NCBI GenBank assembly: GCA_035260545.1
Contig: DATFUZ010000008.1
Span: 1 to 40,837, forward strand
Direction: 5' to 3'
DNA: 40,837 nucleotides
Source: DATDDB01 sp035260545
GTDB taxonomy: Bacteria > Pseudomonadota > Gammaproteobacteria > Burkholderiales > Gallionellaceae
The notes beneath the pieces were generated by a model. That model was not told where the DNA came from. It did no database searches and saw nothing but the letters and a program-made list of their open reading frames with translations. Numbering within the stretch: the stretch's first letter is position 1; every line of letters starts with the position of its first letter. Both the position numbers and the translations under genes were made by a program. This document shows, piece after piece, positions 7,794 to 14,515 of this stretch.

Positions 7794-8228
7794 ATGGCAT
7801 ACGAAGTACACATCACCCGCAAGCAGAACTGGTTCGACAAGGAAGGCCAGGCCATCACGCTGGAAGAATGGCGGCGCTACGCCGCGGCCGATCCCGAGAT
7901 GAAACTGGACACCGTGCCCGAGCCGGCCACCCCGCAAGGCACCGTGCGCATGGAAAGCCCGGGTGCCGCCCTGTGGGCGGCCTGGTCCAAAACCGGGCCG
8001 CGCGACCAGCAATGGTTTCGCCACTTCCGCGACCTCATCACCGTGAAGGACCCGGATGCGGAAGTCATCGCCAAGATGTACCGCGTTGCCGAAGCACTTG
8101 GCGGCAAGGTGCAGGGAAACGACGGCGAGATCTACAGCGCCGACGGCACCGCGCCGCGCAAAATCACGCCCGCGCCCGCGCCCGAGCCCGCCGACAGCAA
8201 GCGCGGCTGGTGGAAGTTCGGCCGCTAG
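7794..8228 (+). CDS. Unknown protein, paralogue of 19628-19999
   Basis: A 144-residue cytoplasmic protein starting MAYEVHITRKQNWFDKEG; the ATG at 7794 has an ideal AGGAGG site. The pattern I-T-R-K ... A-I-T-L-x-E-W-x-x-Y-x-x-x-D-P-E-M near the N-terminus, and a middle section with W-F-x-x-x-x-D-x-I-T-V, are shared with the protein at 19628-19999. The last ~25 residues are a proline/alanine-rich linker followed by RGWWKFGR, an addition the paralogue lacks. No signal peptide or membrane segment is seen. The family is one I have only met as unannotated proteins; the role is unknown. Confidence 0.6.
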   Translation: MAYEVHITRKQNWFDKEGQAITLEEWRRYAAADPEMKLDTVPEPATPQGTVRMESPGAALWAAWSKTGPRDQQWFRHFRDLITVKDPDAEVIAKMYRVAEALGGKVQGNDGEIYSADGTAPRKITPAPAPEPADSKRGWWKFGR

Positions 8229-8412
8229 GCAGCGGCGCGCAGGCGCGCCATTGCGCCCGCAGGCGGCATGGACTAGACTGGGCACCGGCTGATGGCCGCA
8301 ACGGCCCGTTGGCGTGACCATTCCGCAAACGGCCGAACCATGTGCCTCGGCGCGCCCTCCCGGCACGCGCCGGATGGACAACATGTTGGAGCCCCATCGG
8401 GTGTGAACGGTT

Positions 8413-8649
8413 GTGACAAAGAAATTTCCGATCAAGCCGGCTTTCCCTGAACGCATTTGCTGGGGCTGCGACAAATACTGCCCCGCACATGATCTGGCCC
8501 GCGGCAACGGCAGCGAAAGACGACAACACCCGATCGAACTGTCGGGCGAGGATTGGTACAAGGAATGGGGAATCGAGGTGACAGGCCCCGACGCAAAGAA
8601 CTTCGACCCCTCCGAACACGGCTACTCGAAAAACAAGAATACCCGGTAG
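8413..8649 (+). CDS. DUF3079 family protein
   Basis: A 78-residue protein starting at GTG 8413 (MTKKFPIKPAFPERICWGCD). It matches DUF3079 along its length: K-F-P then P-E-R-I-C-W-G-C-D-K-Y-C-P, followed by GNGSERRQHPIEL and DWYKEWGI. Three cysteines in the CWGCDKYC segment suggest metal or redox binding, though the family has no known role. The ribosome site is weak. Positions 8481-8669 are duplicated at 9321-9509, where the N-terminus has been lost. The intact copy is probably functional. Confidence 0.85.
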   Translation: MTKKFPIKPAFPERICWGCDKYCPAHDLARGNGSERRQHPIELSGEDWYKEWGIEVTGPDAKNFDPSEHGYSKNKNTR

Positions 8650-8669
8650 CCCGATCCCCGGCGCAACGC
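8481..8669 (+). repeat. Segmental duplication, copy A (DUF3079 3' part)
   Basis: This segment aligns without gaps to 9321-9509 (offset exactly 840 bases) with about eight mismatches. It covers most of the DUF3079 gene and roughly 20 bases after its stop. The junction on the upstream side falls inside the conserved cysteine segment. Confidence 0.85.
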
Positions 8670-8785
8670 GCCAGGCTTATTGCCCTGAAGGGCCCGCCAG
8701 TTCGATCCGGATAGCGCATCTTCACACCGCGGCGGCACGAGCCCCACGCCAGATTCTTGCGGTGAAACAACGGGAGCATTTTCTG

Positions 8786-9166
8786 ATGACACTCACAACT
8801 GTAATTCTTCTCGTGCTGCTGCTCTTTGTGGTTCAGCTTTTTCTCCAGGAGACATCCGCCTACCGGTTCAATCTGTGGCAGATCATGGGGAATCGTGACG
8901 TCAGGCCTGAATTGCCCCCAATAGCCGCCCGCCTGGAAAGAGCCAAAAACAACATGCGGGAAGCCCTTCCTCTCTTCCTGGGCCTGGCGATGTTGTCGCT
9001 GACCAGGGAAAATACCACGGCAGACGCGGTAAACGGCGCGACCCTGTTTCTTCTCGCGCGCGTAATCTATGTTCCGGTCTACGCGGCCGGCATTCCCGTA
9101 CTGCGTTCCATCGTCTGGCTTGCAGGAATGGCCGGGCTGGGCATCATGGCCCTGCCCTTTATCTGA
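8786..9166 (+). CDS. MAPEG-family membrane protein
   Basis: A 126-residue protein with four membrane helices (about 4-22, 60-77, 80-99, 104-124). The region PPIAARLERAKNNMREALPL followed by ARVIYVPVYAAGIPVLRSIVW matches the MAPEG signature (R-A-x-x-N-x-x-E near helix 2; Y-x-x-x-Y-x-x-G-I-x-x-x-R-S before helix 4). The eukaryotic relatives are glutathione-dependent membrane enzymes; bacterial members are mostly uncharacterised. ATG 8786 is preferred, with GGGAG ten bases upstream; an in-frame GTG 24 bases earlier is possible. It lies between the two DUF3079 copies. Confidence 0.8.
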   Translation: MTLTTVILLVLLLFVVQLFLQETSAYRFNLWQIMGNRDVRPELPPIAARLERAKNNMREALPLFLGLAMLSLTRENTTADAVNGATLFLLARVIYVPVYAAGIPVLRSIVWLAGMAGLGIMALPFI

Positions 9167-9221
9167 CGGATCAAGCCCGCGCAGCAAGCGCAGGATGCGC
9201 TGAGGCCGAAATGCATCAGCA

Positions 9222-9316
9222 GGCGTAGCAAGCCCGGATGCAATGCAATGGAATCCGGGATTGGTTAATCTGCGGACTCAACCCGGATTCCGCTACGCTG
9301 CATCCGGGCTACGCTC
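9222..9316. repeat. REP pair (inverted), CCGGATT/AATCCGGG type
   Basis: Left arm GCGTAGCAAGCCCGGATGCA then ATGGAATCCGGG at 9222-9259; right arm AACCCGGATTCCGCTACGCT then GCATCCGGGCTACGC at 9280-9314. The right arm is a typical RAYT-associated REP (G-G-A-T-T-C-C-G-C-T-a-C-G-C-T-g-C-A-T-C-C-G-G-G). It is fused directly to the truncated DUF3079 copy, supplying that frame's new N-terminus. Confidence 0.7.
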
Positions 9317-9320
9317 GCTG

Positions 9321-9489
9321 CCCCGCACATGACATGGCCTGCGGCAACGGCAGCGAAAGACGACAACACCTGATCGAACTGTCGGGCGAGGATTGGTACA
9401 AGGAATGGGGAATCGAGGTGACAGACCCCGACGCAAAGAACTTCGACCCCTCCGAACACGGCTACTCGAAAAACAAGAATACCCGCTAG
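9321..9489 (+). pseudogene. Truncated DUF3079 copy with REP-derived N-terminus
   Basis: Reads CPAHDMACGNGSERRQHLIE and on to the same C-terminus as the intact gene, but the first 22 residues including C-W-G-C-D-K-Y are gone. The frame upstream is REP sequence (LHPGYAR), with an ATG at 9238 but no ribosome site. It is therefore most likely a non-functional duplicate; expression as a chimera cannot be excluded. The few differences from the intact copy (for example Pro to Leu, Gly to Asp) suggest a fairly recent duplication. Confidence 0.75.
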
Positions 9490-9509
9490 ACCGATCCCCG
9501 GCGCACCGC

Positions 9510-9728
9510 CTATGGCGCCCTGCAAGCTCGGAACAACCGCGCCGCCAGCACACCCAGGCACTTTCCTGGCGAACATGCCTTGTCCACCGCATAGTCCGCC
9601 ACGATCCACTCCACTCCGCCGCTCCTGATGGCGCACTTGAATGCCTCGAGTTCCTCTGCCTGCCGCGCCGGTCCCGTCTTGCGAAGAAACGCCGGGATGG
9701 AAACATCATCGTTCGTCAGTTCATTCAT
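9510..9728 (-). CDS. Small protein of unknown function
   Basis: A 72-residue protein starting MNELTNDDVSIPAFLRKTGP. ATG 9728 is chosen because GGAGGTCAAG sits just upstream; longer upstream extensions lack this. It has a mixed helical composition, with CAIRSGGVEWIVADYAVDKA in the middle and a basic, cysteine-containing end (ARLFRACRAP). There is no signal peptide. It is divergent from the genes at 9909-10651. The family is not recognised. Confidence 0.55.
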   Translation of the reverse strand: MNELTNDDVSIPAFLRKTGPARQAEELEAFKCAIRSGGVEWIVADYAVDKACSPGKCLGVLAARLFRACRAP

Positions 9729-9873
9729 CTTGACCTCCGAAGCAAAATGACACGAGAGCGCAGGATGATAATGAAGAATCGTTGCGCAAAAATGACGAGT
9801 TTGTTTCACGAGTGGATGGACATGTACCCGCATGACGTGGACACGAAGGACAAGCGAGCGCCCCGGCTTGCAG

Positions 9874-9879
9874 TACAAT
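9874..9879 (+). promoter_or_regulatory. -10-like TACAAT before the small ORF
   Basis: TACAAT in the context GGCTTGCAGTACAATCAC lies 30 bases upstream of the small reading frame at 9909 and may start its transcript together with the membrane protein gene at 10001. No matching -35 box is visible. Confidence 0.3.
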
Positions 9880-9908
9880 CACTCCGCCTCCCACGAGGGA
9901 GCGGAAAT

Positions 9909-10004
9909 ATGCAGGATGAGTACTTCGCTCCGGGTGCGGGCATTGAAAGCAGTGTCGAAATTTACTCAAAGGCAGTCATTACCATGACTGGGTTGTCCTC
10001 ATGA
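9909..10004 (+). CDS. Candidate 31-residue ORF coupled to the next gene
   Basis: ATG 9909 follows GAGGGAGCGG at good spacing and a TACAAT box 30 bases upstream. It encodes MQDEYFAPGAGIESSVEIYS plus 11 residues and ends in TGA that overlaps the ATG of the next gene (ATGA at 10001). The downstream gene lacks its own ribosome site, so translational coupling is plausible. It could be a leader peptide, a real small protein or chance. Confidence 0.4.
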   Translation: MQDEYFAPGAGIESSVEIYSKAVITMTGLSS

Positions 10005-10651
10005 CGGGCTGGAACCAAAATCGCTACGAGACTGAAAAGCAGGGCTTCATTAAACGTCGACTCAACAATTCGCCGATATGGGGTCAGCTCACCCTCGTCT
10101 TCGCCGCGACATGGGGATCTGCCTGGTTTTCCAGTTGGTTCTTATGGCACTATTTTTCGCAGAATCATACTTGGGCCAGCAACCTACCATTTCGATATGC
10201 CATCGCCTTTATATTTGCTTACGCCTGCTTCTTCCTTGCTGTAAGAGTCTGGATTGAAGAAACCAAGAAAGAGCCCGAACACCAGCTCCCGCTCCAGGAT
10301 TTTACTGACGGTGGAAATCTTGGCGCCGGGGATGGGGAAGGATGTCTTATAGTTGTTGCATTAATTATCATCGGCTTTATTCTCGGAGGATTTTTCTTGG
10401 CGAGTGGTGGAGCATCCATTTTGCTCGAAGCTGCTTTCGATGCGGCATTCGCAGGGGTGGTAGTCAGGCGCCCCATTTTAGGAGATCTTGTTTTAGGCGA
10501 CTGGAAATCGACGTTGCTGGCGAATACCTGGAAACGCGCGCTTCTTGGCTTCTTGGTAATGCTTGCTATGGCTACCGTGCTGCATTTCAAAGCGCCTCAG
10601 GCAACTACAATTGCACAGGCAGTACGAGCAATTTTACTTTCGGCACACTAA
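10001..10651 (+). CDS. Multi-pass membrane protein, unknown function
   Basis: A 216-residue protein with about four to five hydrophobic segments (approximately 30-52, 63-84, 114-138, 185-202). The first loop is basic (KQGFIKRRL) and the central loop is acidic and glycine-rich (DFTDGGNLGAGDGEG), just before a glycine-rich helix (IIIGFILGGFFLASGG). Base composition is clearly lower in GC than the neighbours, which hints at transfer. It resembles no family that I can name with confidence. A REP-type hairpin follows. Confidence 0.6.
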   Translation: MTGWNQNRYETEKQGFIKRRLNNSPIWGQLTLVFAATWGSAWFSSWFLWHYFSQNHTWASNLPFRYAIAFIFAYACFFLAVRVWIEETKKEPEHQLPLQDFTDGGNLGAGDGEGCLIVVALIIIGFILGGFFLASGGASILLEAAFDAAFAGVVVRRPILGDLVLGDWKSTLLANTWKRALLGFLVMLAMATVLHFKAPQATTIAQAVRAILLSAH

Positions 10652-10676
10652 GCGTATCGGTTGGCCTGAATGAAAT

Positions 10677-10731
10677 GAAGCCCAACATTCTCGCCAAATG
10701 TTGGGCTTCGCTGTGCTCAGCCCAGCCTACG
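10677..10731. repeat. REP element / hairpin after the membrane protein gene
   Basis: A 13-bp perfect stem GAAGCCCAACATT / AATGTTGGGCTTC (10677-10689 and 10697-10709) with a seven-base loop. The right arm continues as TTGGGCTTCGCTGTGCTCAG then CCCAGCCTACG, another typical REP consensus. It may also end transcription of the upstream gene. The rest of the gap to 10857 shows no gene. Confidence 0.6.
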
Positions 10732-10856
10732 AGCTGGCGGTCATTTCCCGGCCAGCCCCCATTCCCCGCGTTTTCGTCTTGCTTTAATTCCTGCGCGCTA
10801 TCAATATATTCACCAGAAATCTCCAATACAGGACTGCGCAAGGGCAGGACTTCGGG

Positions 10857-12566
10857 ATGATGGCCATGAACCGTTTGTGGGCGACCGCGCTGTGTTTTTT
10901 CATTTGTGCCGGCTTGGCAGGGAGTGCGCTTGCGAGCCGGGCCCACTCCGCCGCGAACACGCAAAACCCGCCCCCGCACGCTTCCGCCGCCCGGAGCAGG
11001 GAAGCGGCCACGGTCTTCCCGGTAAGCCTCGGGGGAATCAACATCATCGACATTACGAGGAGCCCGATCGCGTCGTTGACGCCGGAGAGCCGTGCCCGGA
11101 GCGTCCAGCAAAACATCCAGACCTTTGCCGATAGCAAGGAGGATATACATTCGCTGAAGCTGACGTCCGAGGATGGCAGCTATGCGATAGGCAACGGCAG
11201 GACGACGCTGATCGTCATCACCGCCGAGGATGCGAAAAGCAGCGGCATGAAGGGGGATGCCCTTGCGAGCGAGACGCTGACCAACATTCAGCAGGCGGTG
11301 GCCCACTACCGCACCACACACGCGTGGAAGACCTATAGTCTGGCGCTGGCCTTTGCCCTGCTGGCGACGCTCGCGCTGTGGCTGGCGCTACACCTGAACA
11401 ACCGGGCCTATCGCTGGCTGGTGAAAAAGACCTCGATACTGGATAGCCACATCGGCTCGGGCATTCAGCTGAGGGGGGTGACGCTGTTCAAACGCCGCGA
11501 CGTCAAATGGGCTATCGTGGTGGTCCTGAAGGCGATCCGGGTCATTATCGCCTTGCTGTGCCTGTATTTCTTCGTGCCGCTGATCCTCAGCCTGTTTCCC
11601 GAGACGCATGAGCTCAGCACGCAGATCTTCAGCTATTTCGTTGCGCCGTTCGTTTCCATCTTCACGAAGTTGGCTGGCTTCGTCCCGAACCTGTTCTATA
11701 TCTTCGTCATTGGGGTGATCGCGCGCTACGCGCTGAAGGTGATCGCCTTCTTCTTCACCCTGCTGGAACGCGAGCAGCTCAGATTCGAATGGTTCTATTC
11801 GGATTGGGCGCGGCCGACCTACCAGATCGTCCGCTTTCTGGTCATTGTCATCGCGGTGATCAGCGCCTATCCCTACATACCCGGATCCAGCTCCCAGGCG
11901 TTCCAGGGGATAGGGCTGGTGCTGGGCGCCATCATTTCCTTTGCTTCGTCTTCCGCCATTTCAAACATCGTCGCCGGCATCATCCTCACCTATACCCGCG
12001 CCTTCCGTCTGAATGACCGGATAAAGGTGGGCGAAACCATGGGCGACGTCGTGGAAAAAACCCTGCTGGTGACCCGCATCAACACCATCAAGCAGGTCAT
12101 CGTCACCATCCCCAATTCCCTGGTGATGGGCGCGCAGATCGTGAACTACAGCACCTCCGCCAACGGTGGAGACGGCGTCATCCTCCATACCAGCGTCACC
12201 ATCGGCTATGACACGCCGTGGAAGACAGTCAATGAACTGCTCATCGCGGCGGCCCGCGACACCGGGAGCATCCTCAAGGACCCCGCGCCATTCGTGCTGC
12301 AGACCTCCCTCGACGACTATTACGTCAGCTACGAAATCAATGCCTATACCCGGGATCCGGCCAGCATGGCCACGTTCTATTCCGATCTGCACCGCAACAT
12401 CCTGGACAAGTTCGACGAGGCGGGTGTGGAGATCATGTCACCGCACTATCTCTCCCTGCGCGATGGCAACGCCACCACCGTGCCGCGGGTGCTGGGCGAG
12501 AAGGACTATGTGCAGCCATCCTTCCAGGTGAGAAACGCGCCCCCCGACTCCGGCGCCGGAAAGTGA
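10857..12566 (+). CDS. MscS-family mechanosensitive channel
   Basis: A 569-residue protein with a signal peptide (MNRLWATALCFFICAGLAGS, from the third ATG; the first ATG at 10857 has GCAGGAC eight bases upstream). A periplasmic N-terminal domain (about 30-150) is followed by membrane helices near 163-183, 219-245, 255-285 and 320-345. The MscS pore and beta domain follows: GIGLVLGAIISFASSSAISN (pore helix region), then RAFRLNDRIKVGETMGDVVE and IPNSLVMGAQIVNYS. A cytoplasmic alpha/beta vestibule ends near residue 540. The family releases solutes on hypo-osmotic shock. Its nearness to the osmoregulated glucan genes fits an osmotic theme, though they are convergently transcribed. Confidence 0.85.
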   Translation: MMAMNRLWATALCFFICAGLAGSALASRAHSAANTQNPPPHASAARSREAATVFPVSLGGINIIDITRSPIASLTPESRARSVQQNIQTFADSKEDIHSLKLTSEDGSYAIGNGRTTLIVITAEDAKSSGMKGDALASETLTNIQQAVAHYRTTHAWKTYSLALAFALLATLALWLALHLNNRAYRWLVKKTSILDSHIGSGIQLRGVTLFKRRDVKWAIVVVLKAIRVIIALLCLYFFVPLILSLFPETHELSTQIFSYFVAPFVSIFTKLAGFVPNLFYIFVIGVIARYALKVIAFFFTLLEREQLRFEWFYSDWARPTYQIVRFLVIVIAVISAYPYIPGSSSQAFQGIGLVLGAIISFASSSAISNIVAGIILTYTRAFRLNDRIKVGETMGDVVEKTLLVTRINTIKQVIVTIPNSLVMGAQIVNYSTSANGGDGVILHTSVTIGYDTPWKTVNELLIAAARDTGSILKDPAPFVLQTSLDDYYVSYEINAYTRDPASMATFYSDLHRNILDKFDEAGVEIMSPHYLSLRDGNATTVPRVLGEKDYVQPSFQVRNAPPDSGAGK

Positions 12567-12620
12567 CCCGGCTTCCGCTATTCGCCGCTGTCGTCCTGTT
12601 AGAGTCGTTCCAGCCCGCGC

Positions 12621-12652
12621 AGGGCGAATAACCAACGGACATTGCGCCGGAT
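12621..12652. repeat. Dispersed intergenic repeat, copy 2
   Basis: AGGGCGAATAACCAACGGAC followed by ATTGCGCCGGATG. It matches, in opposite orientation, the element at 191-226. It lies in the gap between the convergent channel and glucan genes. The remainder of 12567-12827 shows no coding or RNA feature that I can support. Confidence 0.5.
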
Positions 12653-12827
12653 GCCTGAGGCAATTGATGCCATGTCCTCCTTCCTGCAACGCTAAAGTCT
12701 TAAATGGCCATATTCTGCCGAGAAACTCCTTTAACGACTTTTTCAACAGAATAGGCGCAACTCGGACATCGCGCCACCGCACGAAACCTCCGCTCACGAG
12801 CGCATGGCGGACTTGCCGCCGCGCTCT

Positions 12828-14495
12828 TTATGCGTTCCCGGGGTGGAACTGGTAGAGCCAGGTTTCGCTGAGGGCGGCGTTGTCGCGCTTTAGGTAGAGC
12901 CGCAGTTCGACGGGGCCGGTGACGGCGCGGGTGTCGAGGTCGAAGCGCGCGCGCCAGTGGCCGGGGATGCCGTCGGGCACGGGCTCGACGACGGCCGGAC
13001 CCACGGTGCCCTGCGAGGCGGTGACTACGGCCTGGGGGATGACGCCGAACGGCAGCGCGGCGAGCGGGCCGCCCAGGAATTCGACGACGAATTTGGTGCT
13101 GTGCGGCACGGGCGGCTGGCCGGGCTCGCCGCCGCGGCCGAGGCGGGTGGCGATGCATTGCGCGAGCGGCGAGGGCCCGTTTGATTCGGTGATCCAGCGT
13201 TCGTCCGCGGTCCAGTGCAGACGGTAGCGCAGGTCGAGGCTGGCCCCGGCTTTCGCGGGCGCGGCGGGCACCCACATGGCGACGATGTTGTCGTGGATCT
13301 CGTCGTCGGTGGGAATCTCCACCAGTTGCACGGCGCCTGCGCCCCAGTCGCCCAGCGGTTCCACCCACAGGTCGGGACGGCGCTCGTAGTGGACGCCGTC
13401 CTGGTAGTGGTCGAAATTGCGGTCGCGCTGCAGGAGGCCGAAGCCGTGCGGCGACTTGTCCTCGAAGGCGGAGACGGTGAGGCGCGGCGGATCGTTGAGC
13501 GGGCGCCAGATGCGCTCGCCCGCGCCAGTCCACAGCGCGAGGCCGTCCGAGTCGTGCACCTCGGGCCGCCAGTCGGCAGGCACGCTCCCCTCGCCCGCCG
13601 GGCGCACGGTTTCCGAATACCAGTACATCGAGGTGCACGGCGCGAGGCCGAGGCGCGCGATGTCGCGGCGCAGATAGAGCGATGCCTCGACGTCCATCAG
13701 CACGTCGGCCGTGCGCGTGAGCGTGAAGCGGTAGGCGCCGCTGATGCTGGGCCCGTCGAGCAGGGCGTAGAGGATCACGCTGTCGTCACCGTCTTTGCCG
13801 GCCTCGAACCAGAATTCGGTGAAAGCGGGAAATTCCTCGGCCTGCCCGCTCTCGGCGACGTTCACCGCCACGCCGCGCGCGGAGAGGCCATATTGGTACA
13901 GGCCGCCGATGGCGCGGAAGTAGGAGGCGCCGAGAAAGGCCGCCCAGTCGTTGTGCTGCCAGTCCAGCTTCGTCTGGTCGCCGAGGCGGCTTTCCTGGAT
14001 GCGGAAGCCGGCGAAGCCCGCGTGCGGGCCGAGGTCGCGCGCGGGGCTGTCGGCGGGCATGTCGAAGTAATCCGGGTCGTAGCGGATCTCGCGCGCCGCG
14101 CCGTGCGCGTCGATCACGTGCATGCGCACCGGGCTGCGGGAATAGCGGCCCATGGCGAAGAAGGTGATGGGGTAGCGCCCCGGCCCGTTGGCGAACAGCG
14201 CGTCATCGGTGCGGAAGTGCAGCTTGCCGTGGGCGTCGTAGTCTATCTTGTCCAGCACCGCGCCAGGCGGCTGCGGCGGCGGGTTGTAGGGCATGAGCGC
14301 CATCTCGCGTGCGCGCTGGCGCAGCGCGTCGAAGGAGAATTTTTTCGCACTGGAAAATCTTAGCGGGCCGGCGGCGGCGGGCAAGGCCGCGCCCGCCGCG
14401 AGCGCCGCCAGCAGCGCGGCGGCGGTGGCGACGAATTCACGTCTGTCGGGACGCGCGGGCGGCGTGGAGGAACGTTGCCGGGTGCGGCGTGCCAT
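12828..14495 (-). CDS. opgD: Periplasmic glucan biosynthesis protein, OpgD/OpgG family
   Basis: A 555-residue protein in the OpgG/OpgD family, which shapes the branching or length of osmoregulated periplasmic glucans. It has a twin-arginine signal (PDRREFVATAAALLAALAAG, Arg-Arg at 18-19), which is typical of OpgD rather than Sec-exported OpgG. Recognisable segments include FSFDALRQRAREMA, YDAHGKLHFR, YFRAIGGLYQYGLSARGVAV, FPAFTEFWFE, SMYWYSETVRP, EVHDSDGLALW, RLTVSAFEDKSPHGFGLLQR, RNFDHYQD and YERRPDLWVEPLGDWG. The start is ATG 14495, or GTG nine bases earlier, only 20 bases after the glucosyltransferase stop, so the two form an operon. Symbol chosen on the Tat signal; opgG is the alternative. 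Confidence 0.85.
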   Translation of the reverse strand: MARRTRQRSSTPPARPDRREFVATAAALLAALAAGAALPAAAGPLRFSSAKKFSFDALRQRAREMALMPYNPPPQPPGAVLDKIDYDAHGKLHFRTDDALFANGPGRYPITFFAMGRYSRSPVRMHVIDAHGAAREIRYDPDYFDMPADSPARDLGPHAGFAGFRIQESRLGDQTKLDWQHNDWAAFLGASYFRAIGGLYQYGLSARGVAVNVAESGQAEEFPAFTEFWFEAGKDGDDSVILYALLDGPSISGAYRFTLTRTADVLMDVEASLYLRRDIARLGLAPCTSMYWYSETVRPAGEGSVPADWRPEVHDSDGLALWTGAGERIWRPLNDPPRLTVSAFEDKSPHGFGLLQRDRNFDHYQDGVHYERRPDLWVEPLGDWGAGAVQLVEIPTDDEIHDNIVAMWVPAAPAKAGASLDLRYRLHWTADERWITESNGPSPLAQCIATRLGRGGEPGQPPVPHSTKFVVEFLGGPLAALPFGVIPQAVVTASQGTVGPAVVEPVPDGIPGHWRARFDLDTRAVTGPVELRLYLKRDNAALSETWLYQFHPGNA

Positions 14496-14515
14496 TTTCG
14501 TCACGGACCGGGGCG

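Noticed and set aside
9238..9320. A genuine alternative N-terminus for the second DUF3079 copy
   Set aside because: The ATG at 9238 has no ribosome site and the encoded sequence is REP-derived, so a coding role is not supported.
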